DNA of 64,000 nucleotides from the NCBI RefSeq assembly GCF_039831995.1, contig NZ_JBDOIO010000004.1, positions 1,240,001 to 1,304,000 on the forward strand, read 5' to 3'. Positions 1-9,002 of the stretch are shown here, in pieces. The stretch comes from Paenibacillus pabuli (GTDB taxonomy: Bacteria > Bacillota > Bacilli > Paenibacillales > Paenibacillaceae). The translations under genes were made by a program, and so were the position numbers. How positions within the stretch are numbered: position 1 is the stretch's first letter; each line of letters begins with the position of its first letter. Under the pieces are notes generated by a model. It saw only the letters and a list, made by a program, of their open reading frames with translations, ran no database searches and was not told where the DNA came from.

Positions 1-1
1 G

Positions 2-373
2 GAGATTATTAGCAAGGTTCCACCAGAAGCCATCGAGAAAGCAAAAGCAGCTTTTGCTGAGACGGATGCGACGAACCAACGCAGACAAAATGAACTTCGT
101 GAATTGTCCGAGAAGCAGCAATTCGTTGTGGGTCCCAACTTGTGGACAGGTCTGTCCGTTGTTCGTTCGGGTGGGGCAATCCTCATCGTGGGCACGGCAG
201 AACAGGTTGCTGAAAGACTGATGGAATACGCAGATCTCGGCGTAACCACATTCATATTGTCTGGGTATCCGCATCTGGAAGAAGCCGAAATATTCGGCGA
301 GAAAGTAATGCCGATCATTCGCAGCAAGTGGAGTACGAGAAATGTAAAACATCAGCTAAGCAGCACGAAATGA
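2..373 (+). CDS. ssuD: Alkanesulfonate monooxygenase, C-terminal part
   Basis: The reading frame is open from the left edge, so only the last ~123 residues are present. They contain GPNLWTGLSVVRSGGAI, the AEQVAERLMEYADLGVTTFILSGYPHLEEA region and a FGEKVMPII end, which match the C-terminal part of FMNH2-dependent alkanesulfonate monooxygenases (luciferase-like family). This enzyme releases sulfite from alkanesulfonates during sulfur limitation and works in the cytoplasm with a flavin reductase. The following ABC genes begin 40 bp later but are of sugar type, so they are probably not its transporter. Related luciferase-like monooxygenases cannot be fully excluded from the fragment. Confidence 0.85.
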   Translation, partial: EIISKVPPEAIEKAKAAFAETDATNQRRQNELRELSEKQQFVVGPNLWTGLSVVRSGGAILIVGTAEQVAERLMEYADLGVTTFILSGYPHLEEAEIFGEKVMPIIRSKWSTRNVKHQLSSTK

Positions 374-413
374 ATCATCACCTAATTCAACATTACTCAG
401 GAGGTCGTCTTTC

Positions 414-1688
414 ATGAGAAAAAATAAAAAATGGGCCCTTCCCCTGGTCAGTATGCTGGTCATGTCATTGCTGCTGTCCGCTTGTGGGGGCGGGGATAAC
501 TCTGCAGCAGGCGAGAACAGTTCCTCCGGTTCTGGTAAAGTCACCATTAGCTTCATGCACTGGCGGGGTGAGGATGCTGAAGCGCTGAACAAGACTATTG
601 ATGCGTTTGAAAAGGAAAATCCGAACATTCATGTGGAGATGCAGACGCTTCCTTCAGATCAGTATCAATCCACAGTTCAATCGAAAATCAGTGATGGTTC
701 GGTAGGGGATGTATTCGCTTCCTTCCCGGGTGCACAGTTCGAGGCTTTTACCAAAGCCGGCTTGTTCACGGACCTGACAGGATCATCTTTTCTCTCTGCC
801 TATAACTCTAAGCTGATCGAGGCAGGCCAACTGGATGGCAAGCAATATGCCATCCCGTACCAACTTGTATATAACGATCCAATCTATAATGTGAAGCTGT
901 TTGAAAAATACGGTCTGACACCGCCGAAGGACTGGGACAGTTTCCTGGCGCTCTGCCAGACACTGAAAGACAACGGAATTATCCCGATTGCATTTGCCGG
1001 AGCGGACATTGGTCCAGGGCAGTTCATGAACACCATGGTAATGAATAATGCACCAAGTGACGACATTTTTACCAAAGTGGAAGCAGGAGAGGCGAAACTG
1101 ACAGATGAGTTCTGGGTGAAGACACTCACGCAGATTAAGGAACTGAACGATAAAGGCTACTTCCAGCAAGATGCACTGGGTACCAAGGACCCGGCGGCGG
1201 GAGCGCTGTTCATTCAGGAGAAGGCAGCCATGCTTGCAAGTGGTTCCTATCAGCTGGCGCAGAACAAGCTGCAAAACCCGAATCTGGAGCAGAAACTGCT
1301 TGCACCCATTACGGTAAGTGCCGATCAGGCGAAGTATGAAGGGGTTCATACCACAACGTTCATGCTTGCGGTAAACAGCAAGTCCAAACATCCGGAAGAA
1401 GCGAAGAAATTTATCGAGTTTCTGAGCAAACCGGAAGTGGCTGGAGAGTATGCCAACCAGACGGGCCAGAACGTAACCGTAAATGACGTGAAGTATGATT
1501 CTGCCGAGCTTCAGGTTGCAGGGGAGTGGGCAAACAAAAAGACCGTGTTCCAGCCGCGGTTCACCATTCTGAACGGAGATAATCAGAAGGCAGTGACCAA
1601 CTCCATTCAGGCCGTGCTTAGCGGGACTTCCCCTGAAGAAGCCGCGCAGCAGGCACAAGCGATCATTGATCAGCATATCGGGAAATAA
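414..1688 (+). CDS. ABC transporter sugar-binding lipoprotein
   Basis: A 424-residue extracellular solute-binding protein of the family that binds mono- or oligosaccharides. Residues 1-24 form a lipoprotein signal with lipobox LLSAC, so the mature protein is probably tethered to the outer membrane leaflet through that Cys. A Ser/Gly-rich linker follows, then a typical substrate-binding fold (ITISF-like strand, FMHWRGEDAEALNKTIDAFE). An AGGAGG ribosome site lies 9 nt before the ATG. The stop is 3 bp before the first permease gene, so the three genes form a transport operon. No ATPase is present; such systems in Firmicutes normally share an MsmX-type ATPase. The substrate cannot be told from sequence. 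Confidence 0.93.
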   Translation: MRKNKKWALPLVSMLVMSLLLSACGGGDNSAAGENSSSGSGKVTISFMHWRGEDAEALNKTIDAFEKENPNIHVEMQTLPSDQYQSTVQSKISDGSVGDVFASFPGAQFEAFTKAGLFTDLTGSSFLSAYNSKLIEAGQLDGKQYAIPYQLVYNDPIYNVKLFEKYGLTPPKDWDSFLALCQTLKDNGIIPIAFAGADIGPGQFMNTMVMNNAPSDDIFTKVEAGEAKLTDEFWVKTLTQIKELNDKGYFQQDALGTKDPAAGALFIQEKAAMLASGSYQLAQNKLQNPNLEQKLLAPITVSADQAKYEGVHTTTFMLAVNSKSKHPEEAKKFIEFLSKPEVAGEYANQTGQNVTVNDVKYDSAELQVAGEWANKKTVFQPRFTILNGDNQKAVTNSIQAVLSGTSPEEAAQQAQAIIDQHIGK

Positions 1689-1691
1689 GTC

Positions 1692-2564
1692 ATGAAGAAT
1701 CGTATTCAGTTATCCCTGTTTCTGTTACCCGGGCTGCTGCTGTACGTGGGACTGTTCGTATTTCCTACATTGACGGGGCTGTTCTACTCCTTTACGGATT
1801 GGGACGGGGTATCCCCGTCGTATGCGTTTGTAGGGCTGGACAATTATAAGGACAGTCTCAGCAGCATCGTCTTTCGCAAGGCTTTTGGCAATAACGTTGA
1901 ATTCATGCTCACGGTGGTTATTGCCCAAACCTTTATTTCACTTGTATTGGCCTTACTGCTCGTCCGAAACACCAAAACGCGGATCGTGCTGCGCGCCCTG
2001 TATTTTCTCCCGGCCATTTTGTCCTCTGTATCGGTTGGACTGATCTGGGCTTTTATGTATGACCCATCCATTGGATTGATTAACTATGGGTTGAACGGGG
2101 CAGGGATGGAGAGTCTTGCACGAAACTGGATCGGTGATCCCAAAATTGCAATTTACTCCATTGCAGCCGTGCAGGTCTGGGCTCATGCCGGTCAAATGAT
2201 GATTGTATTTATCGCTGGCCTGCAAGGCATTCCGGCTGAACTATATGAGGCCGCCCGAATGGACGGCGGCAGCAAATGGCAGGTATTCCGTACGGTGACC
2301 TGGCCGCTGCTTGCCCCATCGGCTACGATTGTCGTTGCTTATACAACGATCCAATCGTTCAAGGCATTTGATCTTATTTTCACCATGACGGACGGAGGTC
2401 CGAACTACGCGACTGAAATTTTGACGACGTATATTTATCATACCGCCTTTGGCAGCTATTCATTTGGCCTCGCTTCTGCGGGTTCGATGATCTTCCTGGT
2501 TCTGCTGGCCTTACTGACGTTTGTGCAGTTCAAGGCACTGCGTGCCGACCGGGTAAGCTATTGA
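1692..2564 (+). CDS. ABC transporter permease (sugar type, MalF-like)
   Basis: A 290-residue inner-membrane permease with about six membrane segments; the first (LFLLPGLLLYVGLFVFPTL) lies at residues 8-28. The EAA loop that contacts the ATPase is seen as ELYEAARMDGGSKWQVFRTV near residue 185. The start ATG is 3 bp after the binding-protein stop, so translation is probably coupled. It forms a heterodimer with the next gene product and passes the sugar delivered by the upstream lipoprotein. Confidence 0.93.
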   Translation: MKNRIQLSLFLLPGLLLYVGLFVFPTLTGLFYSFTDWDGVSPSYAFVGLDNYKDSLSSIVFRKAFGNNVEFMLTVVIAQTFISLVLALLLVRNTKTRIVLRALYFLPAILSSVSVGLIWAFMYDPSIGLINYGLNGAGMESLARNWIGDPKIAIYSIAAVQVWAHAGQMMIVFIAGLQGIPAELYEAARMDGGSKWQVFRTVTWPLLAPSATIVVAYTTIQSFKAFDLIFTMTDGGPNYATEILTTYIYHTAFGSYSFGLASAGSMIFLVLLALLTFVQFKALRADRVSY

Positions 2565-2604
2565 TGCCGGAACGTGCTCGCACAAGAGGCAGAAGGGAGT
2601 TCAC

Positions 2605-3420
2605 ATGTTTCTTAAATGGTTCAATCGCCTGATATTGTTGGTGTACGCGCTGCTGATTATCGTGCCGCTGTACTTCGTATTTGTATCCTCATTCAAAACA
2701 AGCAGCAACTTCTTCACCAGTCCATTCAGCTGGCCTGATCCGTTTACCTGGGATAACGTTACGGGCATGTTTCGTAATCAGCCGATGTGGCAGTATTTCG
2801 GAAACAGTCTTGTCGTTACACTGGGTACAGTTGTGATTGAACTGCTGCTGAGCAGCATGATTGCATACGCCATTGTCCGCTGGGGCGGAAGTGTGGGCAA
2901 GATTGTGTTTGGCCTGTTTGTGGCAGGCCTTATTGTTCCTTCCCAGGTCAGTATGCTGCCGATCTACTCCCTTACACGCACGCTGGGATGGTCGGACAGT
3001 CTAACGGGCCTGATCATTGTATCGGCTGCAATGCTGATGCCTGTCTCCGTATTTATGCTGACAGGTTTCATGCGCATGCTGAATGCCGAAATTCTGGAGG
3101 CGGGCAGCATGGATGGAGCGAGCGAGTGGCGTCTCTACACCCGGATTGCGCTGCCGCTGGCTGCGCCTTCACTTGCGGCTACAGCTACGTTTCTGCTGGT
3201 CATGGTGTGGAATGATCTGCTCATTCCGATGCTCATGCTCAGCAGCAAGTCCAAGCTAACGTTACCACTCGCACTGATGCAGTTCCGCGGGGAGTATGTG
3301 ACGAACTATCCGATGATGCTGACAGGAGTGCTGGTGACAGCCATTCCGATGATTGTGCTGTTCATTTTGCTCCAGCGTTATTTTGTTGCAGGTCTGACAG
3401 CAGGTTCACTCAAGGGGTGA
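2605..3420 (+). CDS. ABC transporter permease (sugar type, MalG-like)
   Basis: A 271-residue permease of the MalG type with about six membrane segments. The N-terminal segment reaches VPLYFVFVSSFKTSS, a signature of this family. The EAA loop is EILEAGSMDGASEWRLYTRIALP near residue 165, and the protein ends in the typical AGLTAGSLKG. It starts 40 bp after the previous permease, behind an AAGGGAG ribosome site. It is the second half of the membrane channel and the last gene of the import operon. Confidence 0.93.
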   Translation: MFLKWFNRLILLVYALLIIVPLYFVFVSSFKTSSNFFTSPFSWPDPFTWDNVTGMFRNQPMWQYFGNSLVVTLGTVVIELLLSSMIAYAIVRWGGSVGKIVFGLFVAGLIVPSQVSMLPIYSLTRTLGWSDSLTGLIIVSAAMLMPVSVFMLTGFMRMLNAEILEAGSMDGASEWRLYTRIALPLAAPSLAATATFLLVMVWNDLLIPMLMLSSKSKLTLPLALMQFRGEYVTNYPMMLTGVLVTAIPMIVLFILLQRYFVAGLTAGSLKG

Positions 3421-3532
3421 GCTATTGGAAGGTGACGTGGAGAAGAGCGTATTTTTCATTGATTTCTGGATCATTCTGCATAATAATGGTTTAGTGTCAG
3501 AATGACTACATAGAGATCAAGGAGCTATCGTT

Positions 3533-4750
3533 ATGACTAAACTGGAAGTGTTGCGGAATCCCAAGCAGCGCAAGCTGCTGTTCAGTGCCGGGATGAGCTG
3601 GCTGTTTGATGCGATGGAAGTCGGCATGATCTCCTTCATTGTGGCAGCTCTTGCCAAGGAATGGAGTCTCAGTCCCGGACAAGTCGGTGTGCTGACCAGT
3701 ATCAACTCCATCGGTATGGCGCTGGGTGCATTACTTGCGGGTGCACTGGCTGACCGTTTTGGCCGGAAGGCCATTTTGATGTGGACCCTGTTGATCTTCA
3801 CGATTGCGAGTGGTTTGTCTGCACTGGCAACCGGCTTTGCCGTCCTGTGCGTACTGCGCCTGATTGCAGGGATTGGACTCGGTGGCGAGCTGCCTGTAGC
3901 CTCCACACTGGTATCGGAGTCCATGCCGACGGCAGAACGCGGGCGTGCCGTCGTGCTGCTGGAGAGTTTCTGGGCAGGAGGCTGGATTGTATCGGCGCTC
4001 ATTGCCAACTTTGTCATCCCGGAATACGGCTGGAGAATTGCATTTGCCATTGGTGCCGTTCCGGCATTCTACGCGCTGTATCTGCGCCGTGTCATTCAGG
4101 ACCCGCCGCGTTACAAGCAAAACAAGGCCATCCGGAAGACGACGTTCAGGGAGAAAGTGGCTGCAGTCTGGTCTGCTCCGCATCGCCGGACAACCATCAT
4201 GCTCTGGATCTTGTGGTTTACGGTAATTTTCTCCTATTATGGCATGTTCCTGTGGCTGCCTTCCGTCGTGATGGCCAAAGGTTTCACACTGGTCAAAAGC
4301 TTTCAGTACGTGCTGATTATGACGTTGGCACAGCTGCCAGGTTACTTTACAGCGGCTTATTTTATCGAGCGGTACGGGCGTAAATTCGTCCTGGTCGTTT
4401 ATCTTACACTGACGGCAGTGAGTGCGATTGCTTTTGGTTTGGCAACAACCGAAGCGGCGATTCTCACTGCAGGCATCTGTCTTTCTTTCTTCAATCTGGG
4501 GGCATGGGGCGGTCTGTACGCGTATAGTCCGGAACTATATCCAGATTCGGTTCGTTCGACAGGTGTGGGTCTTGCCACATCGGTGGGCCGCATCGGGGGC
4601 GTACTTGCTCCATTGATGGTCGGCATGCTGGTTCAGCGTGAGGTGGCCATCAGCCTGATTTTCACGATTTTCTTCGTGACGATCCTGATTGGCGCAGCGG
4701 CTGTACTGTTCCTCGGCCGGGAAACGAAGGGTCAGGAACTGGCAGAGTAG
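3533..4750 (+). CDS. MFS transporter, NiaP/YceI-like
   Basis: A 405-residue major facilitator with about 12 membrane segments. The loop 2-3 motif GALADRFGRKAIL is clear, and so are GIGLGGELPVA in segment 4 and the matching ERYGRKFVLV of the second half. The N-terminal SWLFDAMEVGMISF closely follows Bacillus NiaP/YceI and aromatic-acid/sugar symporters. NiaP imports nicotinate, but the same sequence type covers several organic acids, so the substrate is open. A GGAGCTATCGTT ribosome region precedes the ATG. It lies 112 bp after the ABC operon and ends before an intrinsic terminator, so it is probably its own unit. Confidence 0.85.
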   Translation: MTKLEVLRNPKQRKLLFSAGMSWLFDAMEVGMISFIVAALAKEWSLSPGQVGVLTSINSIGMALGALLAGALADRFGRKAILMWTLLIFTIASGLSALATGFAVLCVLRLIAGIGLGGELPVASTLVSESMPTAERGRAVVLLESFWAGGWIVSALIANFVIPEYGWRIAFAIGAVPAFYALYLRRVIQDPPRYKQNKAIRKTTFREKVAAVWSAPHRRTTIMLWILWFTVIFSYYGMFLWLPSVVMAKGFTLVKSFQYVLIMTLAQLPGYFTAAYFIERYGRKFVLVVYLTLTAVSAIAFGLATTEAAILTAGICLSFFNLGAWGGLYAYSPELYPDSVRSTGVGLATSVGRIGGVLAPLMVGMLVQREVAISLIFTIFFVTILIGAAAVLFLGRETKGQELAE

Positions 4751-4837
4751 ATGTAAATAAATTCAAGCGCAACTTTTGTGCGGGTCTGCCTGCCTACGGA
4801 AATAGAGGCTGGACAAGCGGCATAAGGTTGATACAAG

Positions 4838-4881
4838 AAGAGGCATTGCCCTGATATGACCATGGGCTCATGCCTCTTTTT
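4838..4881 (+). terminator. Intrinsic terminator after the MFS gene
   Basis: Inverted repeat AAGAGGCAT ... ATGCCTCTT with a CCC/GGG inner pair, followed by five T residues. Confidence 0.8.
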
Positions 4882-5030
4882 GCTATATTCAAGGCCCTGT
4901 TTTTCATGCTCCATCGGTCCGATAGACGGCACTTTGGCTATATCCTATAATGACACTCGGGATGTCCATAAGGGAGGGTTCAGGGGAAGATATGGAGTCT
5001 GGACTCAGAATAATGGAGGTTAATTGAATC

Positions 5031-5861
5031 ATGAAAAACGATATTAAAATGGATCAAACGATTAAAATGAATGAAAAGAATAATGCGAGTGGAACAAAAA
5101 GTGCCAATGAACTGATTAAAGCTTATAGGTTAGAATTAAGTAAAAGTGCTGGAAACATGGAACCTATCACCGTGAGTCGGGCAGTAACTCATCAGAGGGG
5201 GAAAAAGGCTGGCAAAAGAGCAAGACGAGTCAGTGTGCTTCTCGGTGCCTTCGCGATGGCTCTCGGTCTCACGATGGCAGCTCCGTCTGCGGGAGCACAG
5301 AAGCTGGAACAGGGCGTTCAAAGTGAGCATGTGCTGCAATTGCAGGAGCAATTAAGTGATCTGGGATACTTCAATGCCGGATTGACCGGATATTACGGTT
5401 CCATTACCAAAAACGCTGTACGCAAGTTTCAGCAAGCTCAGGGGCTGAGCGCGGATGGGATTGCAGGTCCGGTAACACTGAACAGGTTGAACAAAAAGGC
5501 AAAAGCCGAAGGTGAGACGCTGCGTCAGTTGGCTAAGCTGATCCACGGGGAAGCGCGCGGGGAATCCTTTGAAGGACAGGTTGCTGTAGGGGCCGTCGTC
5601 TTGAATCGTGTGCAGTCGGACGCATTCCCATCATCCATTCCGCAGGTGATTTTCCAGAAAGGGCAGTTCACTGCAATTGACGATGGTCAGTTCAATCAAA
5701 AGCCGACGCAGACGTCCTACCGGGCAGCCCGTAAAGCCCTGAATGGTGCGGATCCGACGAACGGTGCGCTCTATTATTACAATCCGAAGATTGCGACGTC
5801 GCTGTGGAGCAAGAGCAGGCCGACACTCCTGACGATTGGGCAGCATGATTTTACACAGTAA
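5031..5861 (+). CDS. SleB-like cell wall hydrolase with peptidoglycan-binding domain
   Basis: A 276-residue protein. Residues ~68-90 are a hydrophobic segment ending in APSAGA, probably an uncleaved anchor or a signal peptide. A PG_binding_1 repeat (VLQLQEQLSDLGYF ... FQQAQGLSADGIAGPVT) spans ~97-150 and a Hydrolase_2 domain ~165-275, with the likely catalytic Glu in IHGEARGES. Family members are lytic transglycosylases that cut spore cortex or vegetative wall. The long charged cytoplasmic tail of ~65 residues before the hydrophobic segment is unusual for SleB, which normally begins with its signal. The start is ATG after TGGAGGTTAATTGAATC. It is monocistronic with its own terminator. Confidence 0.85.
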   Translation: MKNDIKMDQTIKMNEKNNASGTKSANELIKAYRLELSKSAGNMEPITVSRAVTHQRGKKAGKRARRVSVLLGAFAMALGLTMAAPSAGAQKLEQGVQSEHVLQLQEQLSDLGYFNAGLTGYYGSITKNAVRKFQQAQGLSADGIAGPVTLNRLNKKAKAEGETLRQLAKLIHGEARGESFEGQVAVGAVVLNRVQSDAFPSSIPQVIFQKGQFTAIDDGQFNQKPTQTSYRAARKALNGADPTNGALYYYNPKIATSLWSKSRPTLLTIGQHDFTQ

Positions 5862-5905
5862 GATAGGTTGAGAAATGCAGGACAATAATTGAATATCATA
5901 ATGGA

Positions 5906-5950
5906 CCCCGGCTGTGCCCTGCTGAATGCAGAAGCGTTGCCGGGGTTTTT
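5906..5950 (+). terminator. Intrinsic terminator after the SleB-like gene
   Basis: CCCCGGC ... GCCGGGG stem with a large loop, followed by TTTTTG. Confidence 0.8.
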
Positions 5951-6077
5951 GTTGGTTTTGACACCCAGTACTACGCATGTGGAAAATATACAATTATCCT
6001 CTATCAAATGTTCCTATCAAATTAAAATTGTTAATCATAGTATATATTGTTCGTTAAATTCATAGGAGGTGGTTGAT

Positions 6078-6494
6078 ATGATTGAAAAAGCTTTATGTGC
6101 GCGTTTAGCCAAAATTATTGGTGGACAGGTAGCAGCGAATAAACCAGCTTGCGTTGTTCAGACTTTGCGGAATCTAAAGGTTAAGATTTTAGGTCGACGC
6201 AGTAGATCCCCTTTAACATTACCATTTGCATTATCCGTAGAATCTCGTGACTCCCGTGGGCGCACTCTTAACTTGGGGGAAACCGTAATACTAGAAAGTG
6301 AAATCAATCCTTTTGTCTCGGAATTACGTAAGAGAGGTATCAAAGTTACTGCTATTCATAATCACTGGCTTTTCCAAAACATTCAATTCAAATATATCCA
6401 CTGGGAATCAATTGATAATCCAGTTGCGTTTGTAGAAAAAAGTGCAGCTGCTGCAAGGGCAGTAGGAATACTTCCTAAAAAGACAAAAAAGTAA
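6078..6494 (+). CDS. DUF1259 (LppY/LpqO-type) protein, single domain
   Basis: A 138-residue protein without a signal peptide or membrane segment. The block VTAIHNHWLFQNIQFKYIHWES is the signature of the DUF1259/LppY-LpqO family, whose function is unknown. Family members I know of are usually about twice this length with two related halves, so this is a one-domain version. I start at the ATG 8 nt after AGGAGG rather than at the GTG three codons upstream, which overlaps the ribosome site. The sequence is AT-richer than its neighbours, which hints at horizontal transfer. It has its own terminator. Confidence 0.75.
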   Translation: MIEKALCARLAKIIGGQVAANKPACVVQTLRNLKVKILGRRSRSPLTLPFALSVESRDSRGRTLNLGETVILESEINPFVSELRKRGIKVTAIHNHWLFQNIQFKYIHWESIDNPVAFVEKSAAAARAVGILPKKTKK

Positions 6495-6528
6495 AATACA
6501 CGACGTTTTTAATAAATCTGAAAAGGGT

Positions 6529-6559
6529 AAAAGGCGGATCCATTGGTATCCGTCTTTTT
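6529..6559 (+). terminator. Intrinsic terminator after the DUF1259 gene
   Basis: AAAAGGCGGAT ... ATCCGTCTTTTT stem with a short loop and T tail. The remaining bases up to the next gene (about 6560-6830) are AT-rich; I see no ORF or clear structure there. Confidence 0.85.
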
Positions 6560-6835
6560 ACGTGTTTAGTGTGAAATCCCGTCCCTGAATCGAGTACAAA
6601 CTGAACACAAATTGACTCTAACATGACCCTATGTTGAACCCACATGGCGGGTTTACCGTGATACTTTACTTGATAATTTTCCTGACTCAGTAGGCATTAC
6701 TTGAAAGGCTTTATAAATTTACTTCATAATCTTGAATTTTTGTTTTCCGATAACATATTGAAACATACCATCCCCATATACTCTGCTATCAAGGCATAGT
6801 CTGCTTATTAAGTGTGCCGAAAGGTGGGATATGGT

Positions 6836-7654
6836 TTGTCGGATCCTTTTGTTGTCAGATCATTAGATGAGATACGTTTTTGGTCACGCATTATGAAAGA
6901 ACATTCCCTTTTTCTTCGACTAGGATTTAGGTGTGAAGATACGCAGTTAATTAATGAGGCTAATCAGTTCCATGCTATCTTTGAGGAGATTGAAAGAAGA
7001 TCACATTCTTTTCAAGCAGATACCGATCCTCAGACAATTAGAGAGTTTAATTCAGAAGTTCACAATGCCGCTGCACACATTTGGGCATTTAAGAGAAAGG
7101 TACTCGGGCTTATACTACGGTGTCAACTTCCTGGGGGAACCAATTTCCCTTTGCTTGTAGATCATGTTAGCCGAGAAGCCAATTACTTTAGAAATCGGTT
7201 AGAGGAACTCAACAGCGGGAGACTTGAACCATTACCTGATGCGATTATCGATGAAAATGTCTTTTTCCTAAAAATCATGGCAGACCATGCCAAATTTATA
7301 GGTCATCTGCTTGATCCATCCGAGCGAAAATTAGTGGAACAAGCAAGGGAATTTAGTCAAGATTTTGATACGCTGATGTTTCAGGCCATCGATTTAAGTT
7401 CCATGCGTCCACAATCGCAAACCCATCCATTACTAAGTCAATTTGTTGATGAAAACCGCGTTTCGGTCAAATCATTGCGAGATTTTAAGAAGACTGCGCG
7501 CGACTTAATTGACGAGTGTCGAATCAAAAGTATTATTCACCCCTTATTAGCAGATCACGTTTTTCGTGAAGCCGAACGATTCTTGTTTATTCTTGACATG
7601 TTTGATCAGTCATTGTCTGGCATGAAGGTAAACAAGAAAGAAATCATGCATTAA
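6836..7654 (+). CDS. DUF2935 domain protein
   Basis: A 272-residue soluble protein made of two similar all-helical halves. VRSLDEIRFWSRIMKEHSLFLRLGF opens the first half and IDENVFFLKIMADHAKFIGHLLD the second, followed by HPLLADHVFREAERFL. This repeated His/Glu-rich pattern is that of DUF2935, found in Bacillus and Clostridium; the repeated E-x-x-x-H residues suggest metal binding, but no function is established. I prefer the TTG at 6836, 8 nt after AAGGTGG, over the GTG at 6812, which has no ribosome site. It lies in the same AT-rich patch as the DUF1259 gene. Confidence 0.75.
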   Translation: MSDPFVVRSLDEIRFWSRIMKEHSLFLRLGFRCEDTQLINEANQFHAIFEEIERRSHSFQADTDPQTIREFNSEVHNAAAHIWAFKRKVLGLILRCQLPGGTNFPLLVDHVSREANYFRNRLEELNSGRLEPLPDAIIDENVFFLKIMADHAKFIGHLLDPSERKLVEQAREFSQDFDTLMFQAIDLSSMRPQSQTHPLLSQFVDENRVSVKSLRDFKKTARDLIDECRIKSIIHPLLADHVFREAERFLFILDMFDQSLSGMKVNKKEIMH

Positions 7655-8137
7655 AATATAGGGAGGATACTTGATGAAAAAAATAACTTGATTTGTTTTT
7701 TATTACATGACTCTGATTCCGGACATTCACATAAACTTTTTCGTTCAGAATTATATGGAATATGGAAAGATCAAGATCGTCCCTCATATGGCTGAAAGGA
7801 CTCAATGGACAGTTAGCTGTTATCAGACATACAATCGTAGGTCTATGAGAAGCATATGAAGGGCTATTGCTGATTTTAGAAATCGATAACTAAACATGTA
7901 TGTTGAATATGCTAATTATGAGAATCTATAACGCTTGATTCTTATTCCAAAATCAATTGAATTTTATGAATTGTAATGAGCAAGCCAATCCATTTGTGGG
8001 CTGGTTTGTTCATTTTTTAGTTCTGTTCAACGCACCACCACTATGGGAATGAACTTCCTTCGCATTGGAATCATCTAACCTTTCCTGTACAATGAATAAC
8101 GACAAAAACAACAGTAGTTTAAGGATGGATCAGCATA
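7655..8137 (+). other. Gene-poor AT-rich stretch with a disrupted small ORF
   Basis: A GGGAGG site leads to an ATG at 7674 followed by seven A residues. Frame 0 stops after five codons, but a one-base shift on the A run opens a 40-codon frame to 7795 (N-terminus MKKNNLICFLLHDSDSG). It is either a broken gene or one read by slippage. Nothing else in the stretch looks coding. Confidence 0.4.
7978..8018 (+). terminator. Intrinsic terminator upstream of yaaA
   Basis: GAGCAAGCCA ... TGGGCTGGTTTGTTC stem with wobble pairs, followed by ATTTTTT. It resembles the terminator downstream of yaaA. Confidence 0.75.
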
Positions 8138-8887
8138 ATGAGAATTATCATATCACCTGCAAAAAAGATGAAGATCGATACCGATCTTATGGCTTGTGAG
8201 CAGCCGCATTTTATAAATGAGTCGGAAAAATTACTAAGTCTGCTTCAAAAGTTAACCTATGACGAACTCAAAGCATTGTGGAAGTGTAACGATGCAATCG
8301 CCGAACTAAACGTGGAGCGGATTCGGAATATGAATTTAAAGGACCATCTTACGCCAGCCATTTATGCCTATGAGGGCATTCAGTATCAGTATATGGCGCC
8401 TGTTGTTTTTCAAAAGGAGGAACTGGAGTATCTGGAGCAGCATTTACGCATATTATCCGGTTTTTATGGCATGTTACGGCCTTCGGATGGAGTTACTCCC
8501 TATAGGTTGGAGATGCAGGGCAAGTTGCAAGGTCTGGGGTTTAGCTCCCTTTATCAATTTTGGGGCAGCAAATTAGCAGATCAGCTTCAGTCGGAAAGCA
8601 ACTGTATTCTGAATTTAGCTTCCAAAGAGTACAGCAAAAACATCACGCCTTTTCTGAGAGAGGAAACCCGGTTTATCACTTGTGTTTTCGGACAAATAGT
8701 CGATGGGAAGGTTGTTGAAAAGGCAACCCGGGCCAAGATGGCCAGAGGCGAAATGGTACGGCATATGGCAGAGCGAAAAATTACAGATGTGAGGGATATT
8801 AAGGAATTTGATCGGTTAGGTTTTGTTTTCTCAGAAGAGAAGTCGGATGAGAGTAATTATGTATTTATATATTCAGAGGAGAAATAG
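8138..8887 (+). CDS. yaaA: Peroxide-stress protein YaaA
   Basis: A 249-residue cytoplasmic protein of the YaaA/DUF328 (UPF0246) family, full length. It opens with MRIIISPAKKM and has the family blocks SGFYGMLRPSDGVTPYRLEMQ and NLASKEYSK. E. coli YaaA lowers free intracellular iron during hydrogen peroxide stress and binds DNA; the same role here is inferred. An AAGGATGG-like site precedes the ATG. It stands alone between two similar terminators. Confidence 0.9.
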   Translation: MRIIISPAKKMKIDTDLMACEQPHFINESEKLLSLLQKLTYDELKALWKCNDAIAELNVERIRNMNLKDHLTPAIYAYEGIQYQYMAPVVFQKEELEYLEQHLRILSGFYGMLRPSDGVTPYRLEMQGKLQGLGFSSLYQFWGSKLADQLQSESNCILNLASKEYSKNITPFLREETRFITCVFGQIVDGKVVEKATRAKMARGEMVRHMAERKITDVRDIKEFDRLGFVFSEEKSDESNYVFIYSEEK

Positions 8888-8925
8888 CGAAAATTCCAAC
8901 TTTGCTATTAAAAAGAGTGCTAGTT

Positions 8926-8961
8926 AGCAAGCCAGCGCATCTTATGGGCTGGTTTTTATTT
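8926..8961 (+). terminator. Intrinsic terminator after yaaA
   Basis: AGCAAGCCAGCGCAT ctt ATGGGCTGGTTTTT hairpin with T tail. Confidence 0.8.
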
Positions 8962-9002
8962 TGATATTGTATTTCAGTATCCTTCACAGAGTGGAGAAGT
9001 GA

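Noticed and set aside
783..1676. 297-codon open frame antisense to the sugar-binding protein
   Set aside because: It mirrors a clear lipoprotein gene, has no ribosome site and its translation shows no domain or signal.
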